Shown: positions 1 to 5,284, counted from the first letter of the stretch. The stretch is DNA of 6,448 bases from Nitrospirales bacterium (GCA_020846375.1 JADLDZ010000221.1:1-6448), one strand, 5' to 3'. Translations and numbers: made by a program. Notes: generated by a model not told the origin, from the letters alone.

Positions 1-28
1 GAATCCGGGTAAAAGAGGAAGAGCGCCC

Positions 29-1369
29 ATGGCGGAATCAGTTGCGCATGGTCTCATCAGGACCTTCTTCAGAAGAAGTTTTTTCATGACGGTGATCATC
101 GCCGTCGCGCTCTCCCTCCTGCTCCCCATAGCACGCTACTATTCCGATATCCGGATCTACAAGAACGACTCCCTCCGCCTGCTGGAGAACTTCAGCCGGA
201 AGGAGTTGCCTTTCGACCCGCGGGATATTCTCCTCAACCCGAAGAGGCACGAAGACCTCCTGAAGAGAATCGCCGTTTTCATGGAATACGGCAATCTGGT
301 GGAATTCAAGATTTGGGCACCCGATACCACGGTGCTCTACGCCTACACGGACAGCTCGATCACCGGCCTCTCCTTTCCTGCCAACAGACATCTCAGGGAG
401 GTCCTCTCCTCCGGCAGAATGATGGCCGAGATCGAGGAGATGACGAACGAGGAGAACAGGGCGCTGCAGGGGCATGGGAAGCTCCTCGAAATGTACCTGC
501 CGGTGTGGAAGAAAGGGAAGATCACGGCGGTTCTCGAAGTGTACCGGAAATCGCCTCAGCTCAACTTCCTCGGCGCGCACAACCTCATCATCGCACTGCT
601 TTCCCTTTCGGTCCCGGTCCTCCTCTACCTCCTGCTCTACGGCCAGTTCAAAGGGGCCGCAGGGGAAATCCTCCTCTACCACACCGAGTTGAACAGGATG
701 TACAAGTCCCTTGCCCGCTCCTATTTCGACGCGGTGAGGGGCCTCACCAAAGCCCTCGAACTGCGGGATATGGAAACCGAAGGGCATTCGGAACGGGTGG
801 TGGCCTATTCCGTCTCCATCGGGAAGCGGCTCAACCTGGAGGAGCGGGAGATGAGCAAACTCGTGATCGGCTCCTACCTCCATGACATCGGCAAGATCGG
901 CGTATCCGATACCATTCTCCTCAAGCCCGGTACGCTCACGCCCGCAGAGCGGAAGATCATGGAGACCCATACGGAAAAGGGCTACGAACTGGTCAAGGAC
1001 ATCGACTTCCTCGCGCTCGGCGCGGAGGTGGTACACGGGCACCACGAAAAGTGGGACGGTTCAGGGTATCCCCGCGGGCTGAAGGGAGAGGAGAACCCCA
1101 TTACTGCGCGTATTTTCGCCCTTGTGGACGTTTTCGACGCACTGATGAGCAGACGGCCTTACAAGGAACCCTTCCCTTTCGAGAAAACGAGGGGGATCAT
1201 CCGCGGAGAGAGGGGAGTGCACTTCGACCCCGCAGTGGTGGATGCGTTCATGGGGATGAGCGAGAGGGAACTGGCGGACATCGCGGACGAGGTCAGACGG
1301 ACAGGCATCCATTACCCTGTCAACAGCGCTATCGAAAAGCTCCTGAGCCTCGGCAACCCTGTCCGTTGA
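29..1369 (+). CDS. Membrane-anchored HD-GYP domain protein, putative c-di-GMP phosphodiesterase
   Basis: The 446-residue protein has a hydrophobic segment at about 17-37, a probably extracytoplasmic region of about 145 residues (38-183), a second hydrophobic segment at about 184-204, and a C-terminal HD-GYP domain (about 228-410). The outer region resembles a small Cache/PAS-like sensor by pattern only (for example LEMYLPVW then GKITAVLEVY). HD-GYP hallmarks are visible: EGHSER (His253), HDIGK (285-289), HGHHE (336-340), DGSGYP (343-348) and DVFDALMSRRPYK. The family hydrolyses cyclic di-GMP with a bi- or trinuclear metal centre; every metal-ligand motif I can identify is intact, so activity is likely. 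There is no HAMP or receiver domain, and a short linker joins TM2 to the catalytic domain. The start is supported by AGGA at 16-19, nine bases upstream of the ATG. The stimulus cannot be read from sequence. Confidence 0.93.
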   Translation: MAESVAHGLIRTFFRRSFFMTVIIAVALSLLLPIARYYSDIRIYKNDSLRLLENFSRKELPFDPRDILLNPKRHEDLLKRIAVFMEYGNLVEFKIWAPDTTVLYAYTDSSITGLSFPANRHLREVLSSGRMMAEIEEMTNEENRALQGHGKLLEMYLPVWKKGKITAVLEVYRKSPQLNFLGAHNLIIALLSLSVPVLLYLLLYGQFKGAAGEILLYHTELNRMYKSLARSYFDAVRGLTKALELRDMETEGHSERVVAYSVSIGKRLNLEEREMSKLVIGSYLHDIGKIGVSDTILLKPGTLTPAERKIMETHTEKGYELVKDIDFLALGAEVVHGHHEKWDGSGYPRGLKGEENPITARIFALVDVFDALMSRRPYKEPFPFEKTRGIIRGERGVHFDPAVVDAFMGMSERELADIADEVRRTGIHYPVNSAIEKLLSLGNPVR

Positions 1370-1371
1370 GC

Positions 1372-1433
1372 AGGCCTTTCTCGTGAGATCGCTTTCCGGT
1401 GTCCGGCCGGGCGGAAAGAGAGGGGAGAGGCCT
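1372..1433. terminator. Nested hairpin between convergent genes, possible bidirectional terminator
   Basis: Outer arms 1372-1382 and 1423-1433 can form 11 pairs including two G-U (AGGCC with GGCCT at the base). An inner perfect 7-bp stem, CTTTCCG (1392-1398) with CGGAAAG (1412-1418), sits inside. The structure starts three bases after the HD-GYP stop and ends seven bases before the stop of the opposing small gene, where a shared terminator is expected. Neither strand has a proper T tract after the stem (only ATCTATTTCTT on +), so efficient intrinsic termination is uncertain. Confidence 0.4.
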
Positions 1434-1439
1434 CGCCAT

Positions 1440-1652
1440 CTATTTCTTGGGAAGAACCAGCAAGTTCAGGAAGGGGTATTGCGACATATCTACGTTAAAT
1501 TTGAAGCGGTGATCTCTATGGCAAAGCCACAGGGCGTTCTGTTCGTCCACTTTCAGAGTGATCCCTTCCTGCACGATTTTCATTTTAAAGTCGCTCAGAT
1601 CCTTTGACTGATGGATAAGTCTCTTCAAGATGGAAAAAACTTCATGTTTCAT
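1440..1652 (-). CDS. Small uncharacterised protein (70 aa)
   Basis: I do not recognise this family. The 70-residue product begins MKHEVFSILKRLIHQSKDL, an amphipathic helical-looking stretch, followed by alternating hydrophobic segments (KMKIVQEGITLKV, ALWLC, FKFNV) that look like beta-strands, and a PKK end. There is no signal peptide, membrane segment or metal motif. It is called real because GGGAG lies seven to eight bases before the ATG on this strand and its composition is protein-like. It is a single-gene unit, convergent with the HD-GYP gene. Its start half is AT-richer than its neighbours (22 G/C of 60 at 1621-1680), which hints at a different origin or a recently acquired gene. The opposite-strand frame at 1383-1607 is judged a shadow. 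Confidence 0.6.
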   Translation of the reverse strand: MKHEVFSILKRLIHQSKDLSDFKMKIVQEGITLKVDEQNALWLCHRDHRFKFNVDMSQYPFLNLLVLPKK

Positions 1653-1716
1653 GTAAATTCTCCCATGCCTAGGAATTCAGAGACTGATCAACTCCTCAGG
1701 AGAGGAAAACGCAATT

Positions 1717-1729
1717 CTCATGCCATGAG
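1717..1729. repeat. 13-bp perfect palindrome CTCATG-c-CATGAG
   Basis: Two 6-base arms with a one-base centre lie 65 bases upstream of the small minus-strand gene. A shorter 5+1+5 palindrome (CTCCT-c-AGGAG) sits at 1692-1702. These could be protein-binding sites or part of that gene's 5' leader. No known operator is recognised. Confidence 0.3.
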
Positions 1730-1772
1730 GGTCCATGGTGAAGCAGGTTGAGTTGAAACAATTTTTCGTGTC

Positions 1773-1802
1773 GTTATCAATTGCTCTTTTCAGAAATGTA
1801 AA
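1773..1802 (-). promoter_or_regulatory. Possible promoter for the small minus-strand gene
   Basis: Reading the minus strand, TTTACA (complement of 1797-1802) is followed after 18 bases by GATAAC (complement of 1773-1778). These match the sigma-70 hexamers at 5/6 and 4/6 positions. This would give a leader of roughly 115 bases before the ATG at 1652. The region is AT-rich, so chance matches are easy. Confidence 0.3.
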
Positions 1803-1816
1803 AGAAAGGCAACTTT

Positions 1817-1857
1817 TCTGTAAAACTTTATTGACAATGTAGACTTTACTTTACAGA
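1817..1857. repeat. Inverted repeat TCTGTAAA / TTTACAGA in AT-rich DNA
   Basis: Perfect 8-base arms at 1817-1824 and 1850-1857 are separated by 25 bases. A third, direct copy of TGTAAAA lies at 1797-1803, 22 bases (about two helical turns) upstream of the copy at 1819-1825. The arrangement lies in the divergent region between the small minus-strand gene and the lexA operon and looks like a multi-site operator. A TTGACA inside the loop has no -10 at the right distance. Confidence 0.35.
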
Positions 1858-1906
1858 GTCTCCTATAATCCATGTACTACTTTCATCCGATCCATGCAGA
1901 GGGAGG

Positions 1907-1929
1907 CAGGGAGCGCTTCTGCGTCCCTG
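1907..1929 (+). other. Stable hairpin just upstream of the lexA-operon promoter
   Basis: CAGGGA (1907-1912) pairs with TCCCTG (1924-1929), and CGC (1914-1916) with GCG (1921-1923), around a TTCT loop; G1913 is bulged. This gives nine pairs. It is followed by seven bases and then the TTGACA of the promoter. It could end transcripts entering from upstream, but no T tract follows. Confidence 0.4.
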
Positions 1930-1935
1930 GTGAGA

Positions 1936-1965
1936 TTGACAAGTTTAGCTATACAAATGTATAGT
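1936..1965 (+). promoter_or_regulatory. Sigma-70 promoter of the lexA operon
   Basis: A perfect TTGACA (1936-1941) is followed after 18 bases by TATAGT (1960-1965, one mismatch to TATAAT). It is the strongest promoter-like pair in the window. Transcription would start near 1972, leaving a leader of about 225 bases before the zinc-motif gene at 2199. The -10 is covered by the palindrome at 1949-1964, which suggests repression by occlusion of RNA polymerase. Confidence 0.65.
1949..1964. promoter_or_regulatory. Palindromic operator, candidate LexA (SOS) box
   Basis: CTATACA (1949-1955) and TGTATAG (1958-1964) are perfect inverted 7-mers around AA. In the form CTAT-N8-ATAG the site differs from the E. 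coli SOS box CTGT-N8-ACAG by one base per half-site. It overlaps the -10 of the promoter feeding lexA, where LexA autorepression would act. The symmetry and position are seen; binding by this LexA is inferred. An unrelated dimeric regulator is the main alternative. Confidence 0.5.
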
Positions 1966-1997
1966 AGTAATAAGTTCCTGAATTTGCAGAGGAGTCA

Positions 1998-2192
1998 ATG
2001 CGGTTTCCTTGTCAAAGGATCGAGAGAGTGCAGAGAGAAGGGTTGCTCCAGGAAATCCCCCCTGCAGTTTTTTTCTCCCTGTTCACGCTGTTTTCGGAAA
2101 GCAATCACCCGACAAAACGTATTCAACAGGAGCGGTTGCAGGGTGTGCAGGCGCACCACCTTCGGCTGCGGCCGACTGCACCCCGCGAGTGA
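1998..2192 (+). CDS. Possible leader ORF (64 codons), doubtful
   Basis: An ATG at 1998 follows GAGGAG (1989-1994) by three bases and opens a 64-codon frame. Its TGA (2190-2192) overlaps the Shine-Dalgarno of the next gene, six bases before its ATG at 2199. That layout would suit translational coupling. However, all three plus-strand frames are open here, the product matches no family I know, and the ribosome-site spacing is short. It may be only the long leader of the lexA operon. Confidence 0.22.
   Translation: MRFPCQRIERVQREGLLQEIPPAVFFSLFTLFSESNHPTKRIQQERLQGVQAHHLRLRPTAPRE
2142..2183 (+). other. Structured end of the lexA-operon leader
   Basis: Two small hairpins are visible: 2142-2147 with 2152-2157 (six pairs, one G-U, loop CAGG) and TCGGC (2162-2166) with GCCGA (2171-2175), loop TGCG. 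GGGTG (2141-2145) can instead pair with CACCC (2179-2183), which excludes the first hairpin. All lie just upstream of the ribosome site at 2192-2197. No known riboswitch class is recognised. Confidence 0.3.
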
Positions 2193-2198
2193 AGGAGT

Positions 2199-2669
2199 AT
2201 GACAAAGCTTGAATCCATAAAAAAGCATGGCGTATCCGCCCAGGGCAGGAAGGAACTGTTGAGGTATCTGAAAGGAAAGGACCTGACCCTCCATCAGGCC
2301 GTCCTGGCCCGCTGCTATGACTGCATGTCCTATTTTGCCGACGGCGCCGCCGATTGCAAGATCCCGGAATGTCCCTTATACCCGTATATGCCGTTCCGCA
2401 CCCTTCGGAATGTCAACAAGGCGGTGGCCAAAAAGGGCGGGACGAACGGAAAGGGGAAAAAACGCGCGGAGAAAGCTCCGAGGAAAGAAGAAGGCAGAGA
2501 CAAGAAAGAAGAGAGGGAAAAGATGACAGGGCGGAAAACGGGAAAAGAGGCGGAGCCGCCGAAGAAAGGGCCGGCAAAGAGCGTGAAAGGGCAGTCCTCA
2601 GCGCAGGAGTCCGGAGGAGCGCCTCGCCGGAAGAAAAAAGCGCCGGCTGTCCCCCTTAAACTGTTCTGA
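2199..2669 (+). CDS. Four-cysteine (probable zinc-binding) protein with basic tail, lexA operon
   Basis: No established function is recognised. The N-terminal part (about 1-76) contains RCYDC, then DCKIPECPLYPYMPFR, giving Cys39-x2-Cys42-x10-Cys53-x4-Cys58. This pattern fits a zinc site and resembles small Cys-motif proteins ending in CPLYPYR-type sequence that are common in bacteria and phages. Residues 77-148 are a low-complexity tail rich in Lys, Arg, Glu and Gly, probably disordered and perhaps nucleic-acid binding. The start is set by an in-frame TGA at 2190-2192 and AAGGAG at 2192-2197; only one base separates that site from the ATG, which is unusually tight and may lower translation or point to coupling with an upstream ORF. 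lexA follows 16 bases after the stop, so the two are probably cotranscribed and under LexA control. A role in the damage response is inference from context. Confidence 0.85.
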   Translation: MTKLESIKKHGVSAQGRKELLRYLKGKDLTLHQAVLARCYDCMSYFADGAADCKIPECPLYPYMPFRTLRNVNKAVAKKGGTNGKGKKRAEKAPRKEEGRDKKEEREKMTGRKTGKEAEPPKKGPAKSVKGQSSAQESGGAPRRKKKAPAVPLKLF

Positions 2670-2685
2670 GAGAGGGAGGTGTTCC

Positions 2686-3285
2686 TTGAGGAGCCTGACT
2701 GAGAAACAGAAGCGGGTTCTGGATTTCCTCATTTCCTTCACGGAAAAAAACGGATTCCCGCCCACGGTGCGGGAGATCGGAGAGCATTTCGGTTTCCTCT
2801 GGAGTGCTGCACGGACCCATTTAAAGGCACTGGAGAGGAAGGGGGTTATCCGGCTGAACCGGGCCCGCTCACGCGGCATCGAGATACCGGGCCTGCGTCC
2901 GGCACAGGCGCTCAGAGTGCCGGTGGCCGGAAGGATACGGGCGGGGAACCCGGTGCTGGCGCTGGAGGAAATCGGAGACCAGATAGTGGTCGACAGATCT
3001 CTCTTTTCCACAGAGGGCGCCTTTTCCCTGCGTATTGTGGGGGACAGCATGGTGGATGCCGGGATACTCGACGGAGACTATGTCATCGTGAGGCCGCAGG
3101 AGAGCTTGGAAAACGGAGAGATAGGGGTGGTCCTCCTCGGGGATGAGGCGACGGTAAAGAGGGTCTTTTTCGAGGAGGGCGCGGTGGTCCTGAGACCCGA
3201 AAACAGGCATATGCCGATTATGAAGTATCCGCCCGATGAGGTGCGTATGGCCGGCAAGGTTATCGGGGTAATTCGGAAGATATAG
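2686..3285 (+). CDS. lexA: LexA repressor, SOS regulator (EC 3.4.21.88)
   Basis: LexA represses DNA-damage genes and is inactivated by RecA-stimulated self-cleavage. The 199-residue protein is of normal family length. The N-terminal winged helix (1-69) reads LTEKQKRVLDFL, PPTVREIGEHFG, then HLKALERKGVI. The catalytic half has the cleavage site Ala86-Gly87 (in RIRAGNP), Ser121 (GDSM) and Lys158 (TVKRV), all intact, so cleavage should work. The recognition helix, FGFLWSAARTHL, is one residue shorter than the E. coli FRSPNAAEEHL region and differs at the DNA-reading positions, so the operator is expected to differ. The start is TTG, chosen because GGAGGT (2675-2680) lies five bases upstream and the protein then begins exactly like family members. 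It is the second gene of an operon with the zinc-motif protein. No recA or polymerase gene follows. Confidence 0.96.
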   Translation: MRSLTEKQKRVLDFLISFTEKNGFPPTVREIGEHFGFLWSAARTHLKALERKGVIRLNRARSRGIEIPGLRPAQALRVPVAGRIRAGNPVLALEEIGDQIVVDRSLFSTEGAFSLRIVGDSMVDAGILDGDYVIVRPQESLENGEIGVVLLGDEATVKRVFFEEGAVVLRPENRHMPIMKYPPDEVRMAGKVIGVIRKI

Positions 3286-3337
3286 AAAGTACGGGAGAGC
3301 AACGCCCCACGCCTCCCTGTGGTGGTTTGACGATTGT

Positions 3338-3348
3338 TGCTATATAAT
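3338..3348 (+). promoter_or_regulatory. Possible -10 region for the DUF4912 gene
   Basis: TGC (3338-3340) precedes TATATA (3341-3346), which overlaps a perfect TATAAT (3343-3348). No good -35 hexamer lies 16-18 bases upstream; the nearby TTGACG (3327-3332) is only 10 bases away. An extended -10 promoter is possible. Otherwise the gene is read through from lexA. Confidence 0.35.
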
Positions 3349-3361
3349 AAGGGAAAAGCGC

Positions 3362-3384
3362 GCTGCTCCGGATCTCCGGGCAGC
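3362..3384 (+). terminator. Hairpin between lexA and the DUF4912 gene, terminator or attenuator
   Basis: GCTGC (3362-3366) pairs with GCAGC (3380-3384) and CCGG (3368-3371) with CCGG (3376-3379) around ATCT; T3367 is bulged. Nine pairs are followed by TTCTTCCC, a weak T tract. It lies 77 bases after the lexA stop and 45 bases before the next ATG. It could end the lexA transcript, or attenuate one starting at the TATAAT at 3343-3348. Confidence 0.45.
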
Positions 3385-3429
3385 TTCTTCCCATATGCAG
3401 CGTACTTGACGGGAAACAGGGGGCGAGAG

Positions 3430-4299
3430 ATGAGGAAGCAGGACCTTGCGGCGAAGGGGATGGCGGAGCTTCGGGCCATGGCGCGGGCGGCGGGAATAAA
3501 GGCCGGAAGATCCTGGAAAAAAGAGGATTTCATTAAGGCCTTGTCGGAAAAAAAGCCCCCTGCCCCTGCACGGAAGACCCCGGTAAAGAAGCGGCCGTCC
3601 GCCCCGAAGCCACCTGAAAATAAGGCCGCTGTCCCGCCTGTTGTTCCTCCCTCTCCCCTGCCTTCCGAATACCTTGAAGACAAGGTAGTGAGCCTGTTCG
3701 TCACCCCGCAACGGCTCTATGTCTACTGGGAGGTGACCGAAAAGACCCTGGCCGGACAGTCCGGAAATCTGAATCTCAAGATCATCAGCACTATTTCCGG
3801 TGATGTTTTTTATCTGCCTGTTTCCGAGCGGGTCGGGGAATACTTCGTATCGGTGAGCCCCGGCTATGCCTATGTTGCTGAAATCGGTGTGATCGACAGA
3901 ACGGGAGAGTTCATTGCCCTGGTTGCCGAGCGGCGTGCGGCGCCTCCGGCACCTGCCCGGGAAAAACAGAAAGAGCCTCCTCCTTTGGAGTGGACCGAAC
4001 CCGTACCCCGCGTGCTCTCTATTATTTTTGCCCCTTCCCCAGGAGCAGCGGAGGAGAAACCGCTCCCGGAGGCGGAAACCGGGCGGCCCGAAGACCTCGG
4101 CCCCGGCATTCCGGAAGAGTACCCTTCCGGGGTCCTGCAGCCGGAGGGATTGCCCAGGGAGTTCTTTACCATGCCCGCATCCATCAGCTCCGCTGAAGAG
4201 GGCGGCTTCCTTCCGGAGGAAAAGGATCGCAGGGAGAGGGGTGCGGGCGACCTTCCGGAGGAATTCTTCGAAATGCCCGAATCGATCAGCTCATACTAA
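3430..4299 (+). CDS. SAP/Rho-N-like domain plus DUF4912 protein
   Basis: The 289-residue protein starts with a small helical domain (about 3-42: DLAAKGMAELRAMARAAGIK, then KKEDFIKAL), typical of the SAP/Rho N-terminal fold that binds nucleic acid. A Pro/Lys/Ala-rich linker (43-77) follows. A DUF4912 domain (about 79-170) is recognised from LPSEYLEDKVVSLFVTPQRL, YVYWEV, LPVSERVGEYFVSV and YVAEIGVID. The function of DUF4912 is unknown. The C-terminal third is Pro/Glu-rich and probably disordered, and ends in two copies of LPxEFFxMPxSISS (241-254 and 275-288). The ATG at 3430 is preferred because AGGGG (3418-3422) precedes it by seven bases and the domain begins there. The in-frame ATG at 3334 would add 32 unlikely residues across the hairpin. 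Its stop overlaps the convergent cvfB-type gene. Confidence 0.85.
   Translation: MRKQDLAAKGMAELRAMARAAGIKAGRSWKKEDFIKALSEKKPPAPARKTPVKKRPSAPKPPENKAAVPPVVPPSPLPSEYLEDKVVSLFVTPQRLYVYWEVTEKTLAGQSGNLNLKIISTISGDVFYLPVSERVGEYFVSVSPGYAYVAEIGVIDRTGEFIALVAERRAAPPAPAREKQKEPPPLEWTEPVPRVLSIIFAPSPGAAEEKPLPEAETGRPEDLGPGIPEEYPSGVLQPEGLPREFFTMPASISSAEEGGFLPEEKDRRERGAGDLPEEFFEMPESISSY
4150..4293 (+). repeat. Two-copy LPxEFFxMPxSISS motif in the DUF4912 protein
   Basis: The codons for LPREFFTMPASISS (4150-4191) and LPEEFFEMPESISS (4252-4293) are spaced by 102 bases from start to start. The two copies share 11 of 14 residues, while the sequence between them is charged filler. A degenerate FLPEEKD lies between. 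This looks like a repeated short binding motif at a disordered C-terminus. Confidence 0.7.
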
Positions 4300-5165
4300 A
4301 ACCTGAATTTGTGGAGGATCTTCCTCTTGTCGGGTCTGACCAGCTTTATCCCGTCGTGCTTGATTTCAAGGACCCCGTCCCGGTAAAGACTGCCGACTGC
4401 CTTCTTGAATGTCTTTTTGCTCATGTCCAGCTCTTCGCGGATACTCTGCGGAGTGCTCTCGTCGGTCAGGGGCAGAAATCCTCCCCTGCTTTCCTGCAGT
4501 TTCTTCAGGATCTGCTTTTTGACCTCTTCTATATCCTCGAACCCTTCACGGGTGAGCACCGCGTCGATTCTCCTGTCCTCGCGTATCTTCTTGACGAATC
4601 CCCTCGCCCTGTCCCCAACCGCCAGCTCGCGGAATATCTCATTCTTGTAGAGCATCCCGAAATACCGGTTATTGATGATCACCTTGAAACCCCGGTCGGT
4701 GGGACGGTACACCAGAAGATCGACCTCTTCCCCCTCATGGAGGCGAATGTCCTCCTTTTCGATGAACCTTCCGATCTTCGAGGTGGCGGTGATCCTCTTC
4801 GTCTGTTCTTCGAGGAAGAGATAGACAATGTACCTGCTTCCGGCCCTCATCTTTTCGGCCTGTTCACGGTAGGGTACGAGGAGGTCCTTTTCGAGCCCCC
4901 ATTCCAGGAAAGCCCCGACCCTCGTCACCTCCTTCACCCTCAGAGAGGCAAACTCTCCCACTGTCGCCCTGGGGGTGAGGGTGGTGGCGATGGTCCTGTC
5001 TTCGGAATCCTTATAGATGAACACCTTCAGTGGATCGCCGATCTTCGTCCCTTCGGGCACGTACTTTCTCGGCAGAAGGATGTCGCCTTCCGGAGAGTCC
5101 AGAAAAAACCCGAAATCCGTCTTTTTCTTCACTGTCAGCTCGTTGTATTTCCCGATTTCCAGCAT
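4296..5165 (-). CDS. cvfB: CvfB/YitL-family S1 RNA-binding protein
   Basis: The 289-residue cytoplasmic protein is of usual length for the CvfB/YitL family, known from structures to hold three S1-like RNA-binding domains and a winged helix. Here S1-1 spans about 1-63 (KTDFGFFLDSPEGDILLPRKYVP), S1-2 about 66-135 (VTRVGAFLEWGLEKDLLVPY), S1-3 about 140-205 (GFKVIINNRYFGMLYKNEIF), and the winged helix about 225-280 (SIREELDMSKKTFKKAVGSL, then GVLEIKHDGIKLV). CvfB affects virulence-gene expression in Staphylococcus; its role elsewhere is not settled beyond RNA binding. AAGGA-type sites (AAGGAAAGG) precede the ATG by four to ten bases. It diverges from mfd and overlaps the DUF4912 gene tail to tail by four bases. 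The 305-codon frame on the opposite strand is a compositional shadow. Confidence 0.92.
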   Translation of the reverse strand: MLEIGKYNELTVKKKTDFGFFLDSPEGDILLPRKYVPEGTKIGDPLKVFIYKDSEDRTIATTLTPRATVGEFASLRVKEVTRVGAFLEWGLEKDLLVPYREQAEKMRAGSRYIVYLFLEEQTKRITATSKIGRFIEKEDIRLHEGEEVDLLVYRPTDRGFKVIINNRYFGMLYKNEIFRELAVGDRARGFVKKIREDRRIDAVLTREGFEDIEEVKKQILKKLQESRGGFLPLTDESTPQSIREELDMSKKTFKKAVGSLYRDGVLEIKHDGIKLVRPDKRKILHKFRF

Positions 5166-5255
5166 GTTTCCTTTCCTTATCCTTCTTTATCCCATTGTCG
5201 CACCAAACCGGCCATGACGGCAAGATAAAAGGGCGGTACTGCGGCGCATCCGGAT

Positions 5256-5284
5256 AGCATATCATTTCCTCAGAGGGAACACAA
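5256..5284 (-). promoter_or_regulatory. Possible promoter of cvfB
   Basis: On the minus strand TTGTGT (complement of 5279-5284) is followed by 17 bases and TATGCT (complement of 5256-5261), with TGA directly before the -10 as in extended -10 promoters. The leader would be about 85 bases. Confidence 0.4.

Noticed and set aside
38..1045. 335-codon minus-strand frame opposite the HD-GYP gene
   Set aside because: The plus strand encodes intact HD-GYP motifs. The minus-strand product is rich in Glu, His, Arg and Val with no recognisable domain, typical of a shadow frame.
1831..1869. TTGACA (1831-1836) with TATAAT (1864-1869) as a promoter
   Set aside because: The spacing is 27 bases, far outside the 16-19 that sigma-70 RNA polymerase uses, and no other hexamer pairs well with either element.
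1894..2202. 102-codon frame ending in an ATGA overlap with the zinc-motif gene
   Set aside because: It would start upstream of the strong promoter at 1936-1965 and has no convincing ribosome site. Two other plus-strand frames are also open here, so openness carries no weight.
3323..3342. Possible sigma-54 promoter (TGG...TTGCT)
   Set aside because: GG and GC are 15 bases apart instead of 12, so the -24/-12 geometry is wrong.
3334..3429. Upstream ATG start for the DUF4912 protein
   Set aside because: The extension covers the hairpin at 3362-3384 and the putative -10, adds non-family sequence, and lacks the ribosome site that the ATG at 3430 has.
4311..5228. 305-codon plus-strand frame opposite cvfB
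   Set aside because: It is antisense to a clear CvfB-family gene along its whole length, and the translation matches no domain and has no ribosome site. Long antisense frames are common in GC-rich DNA.
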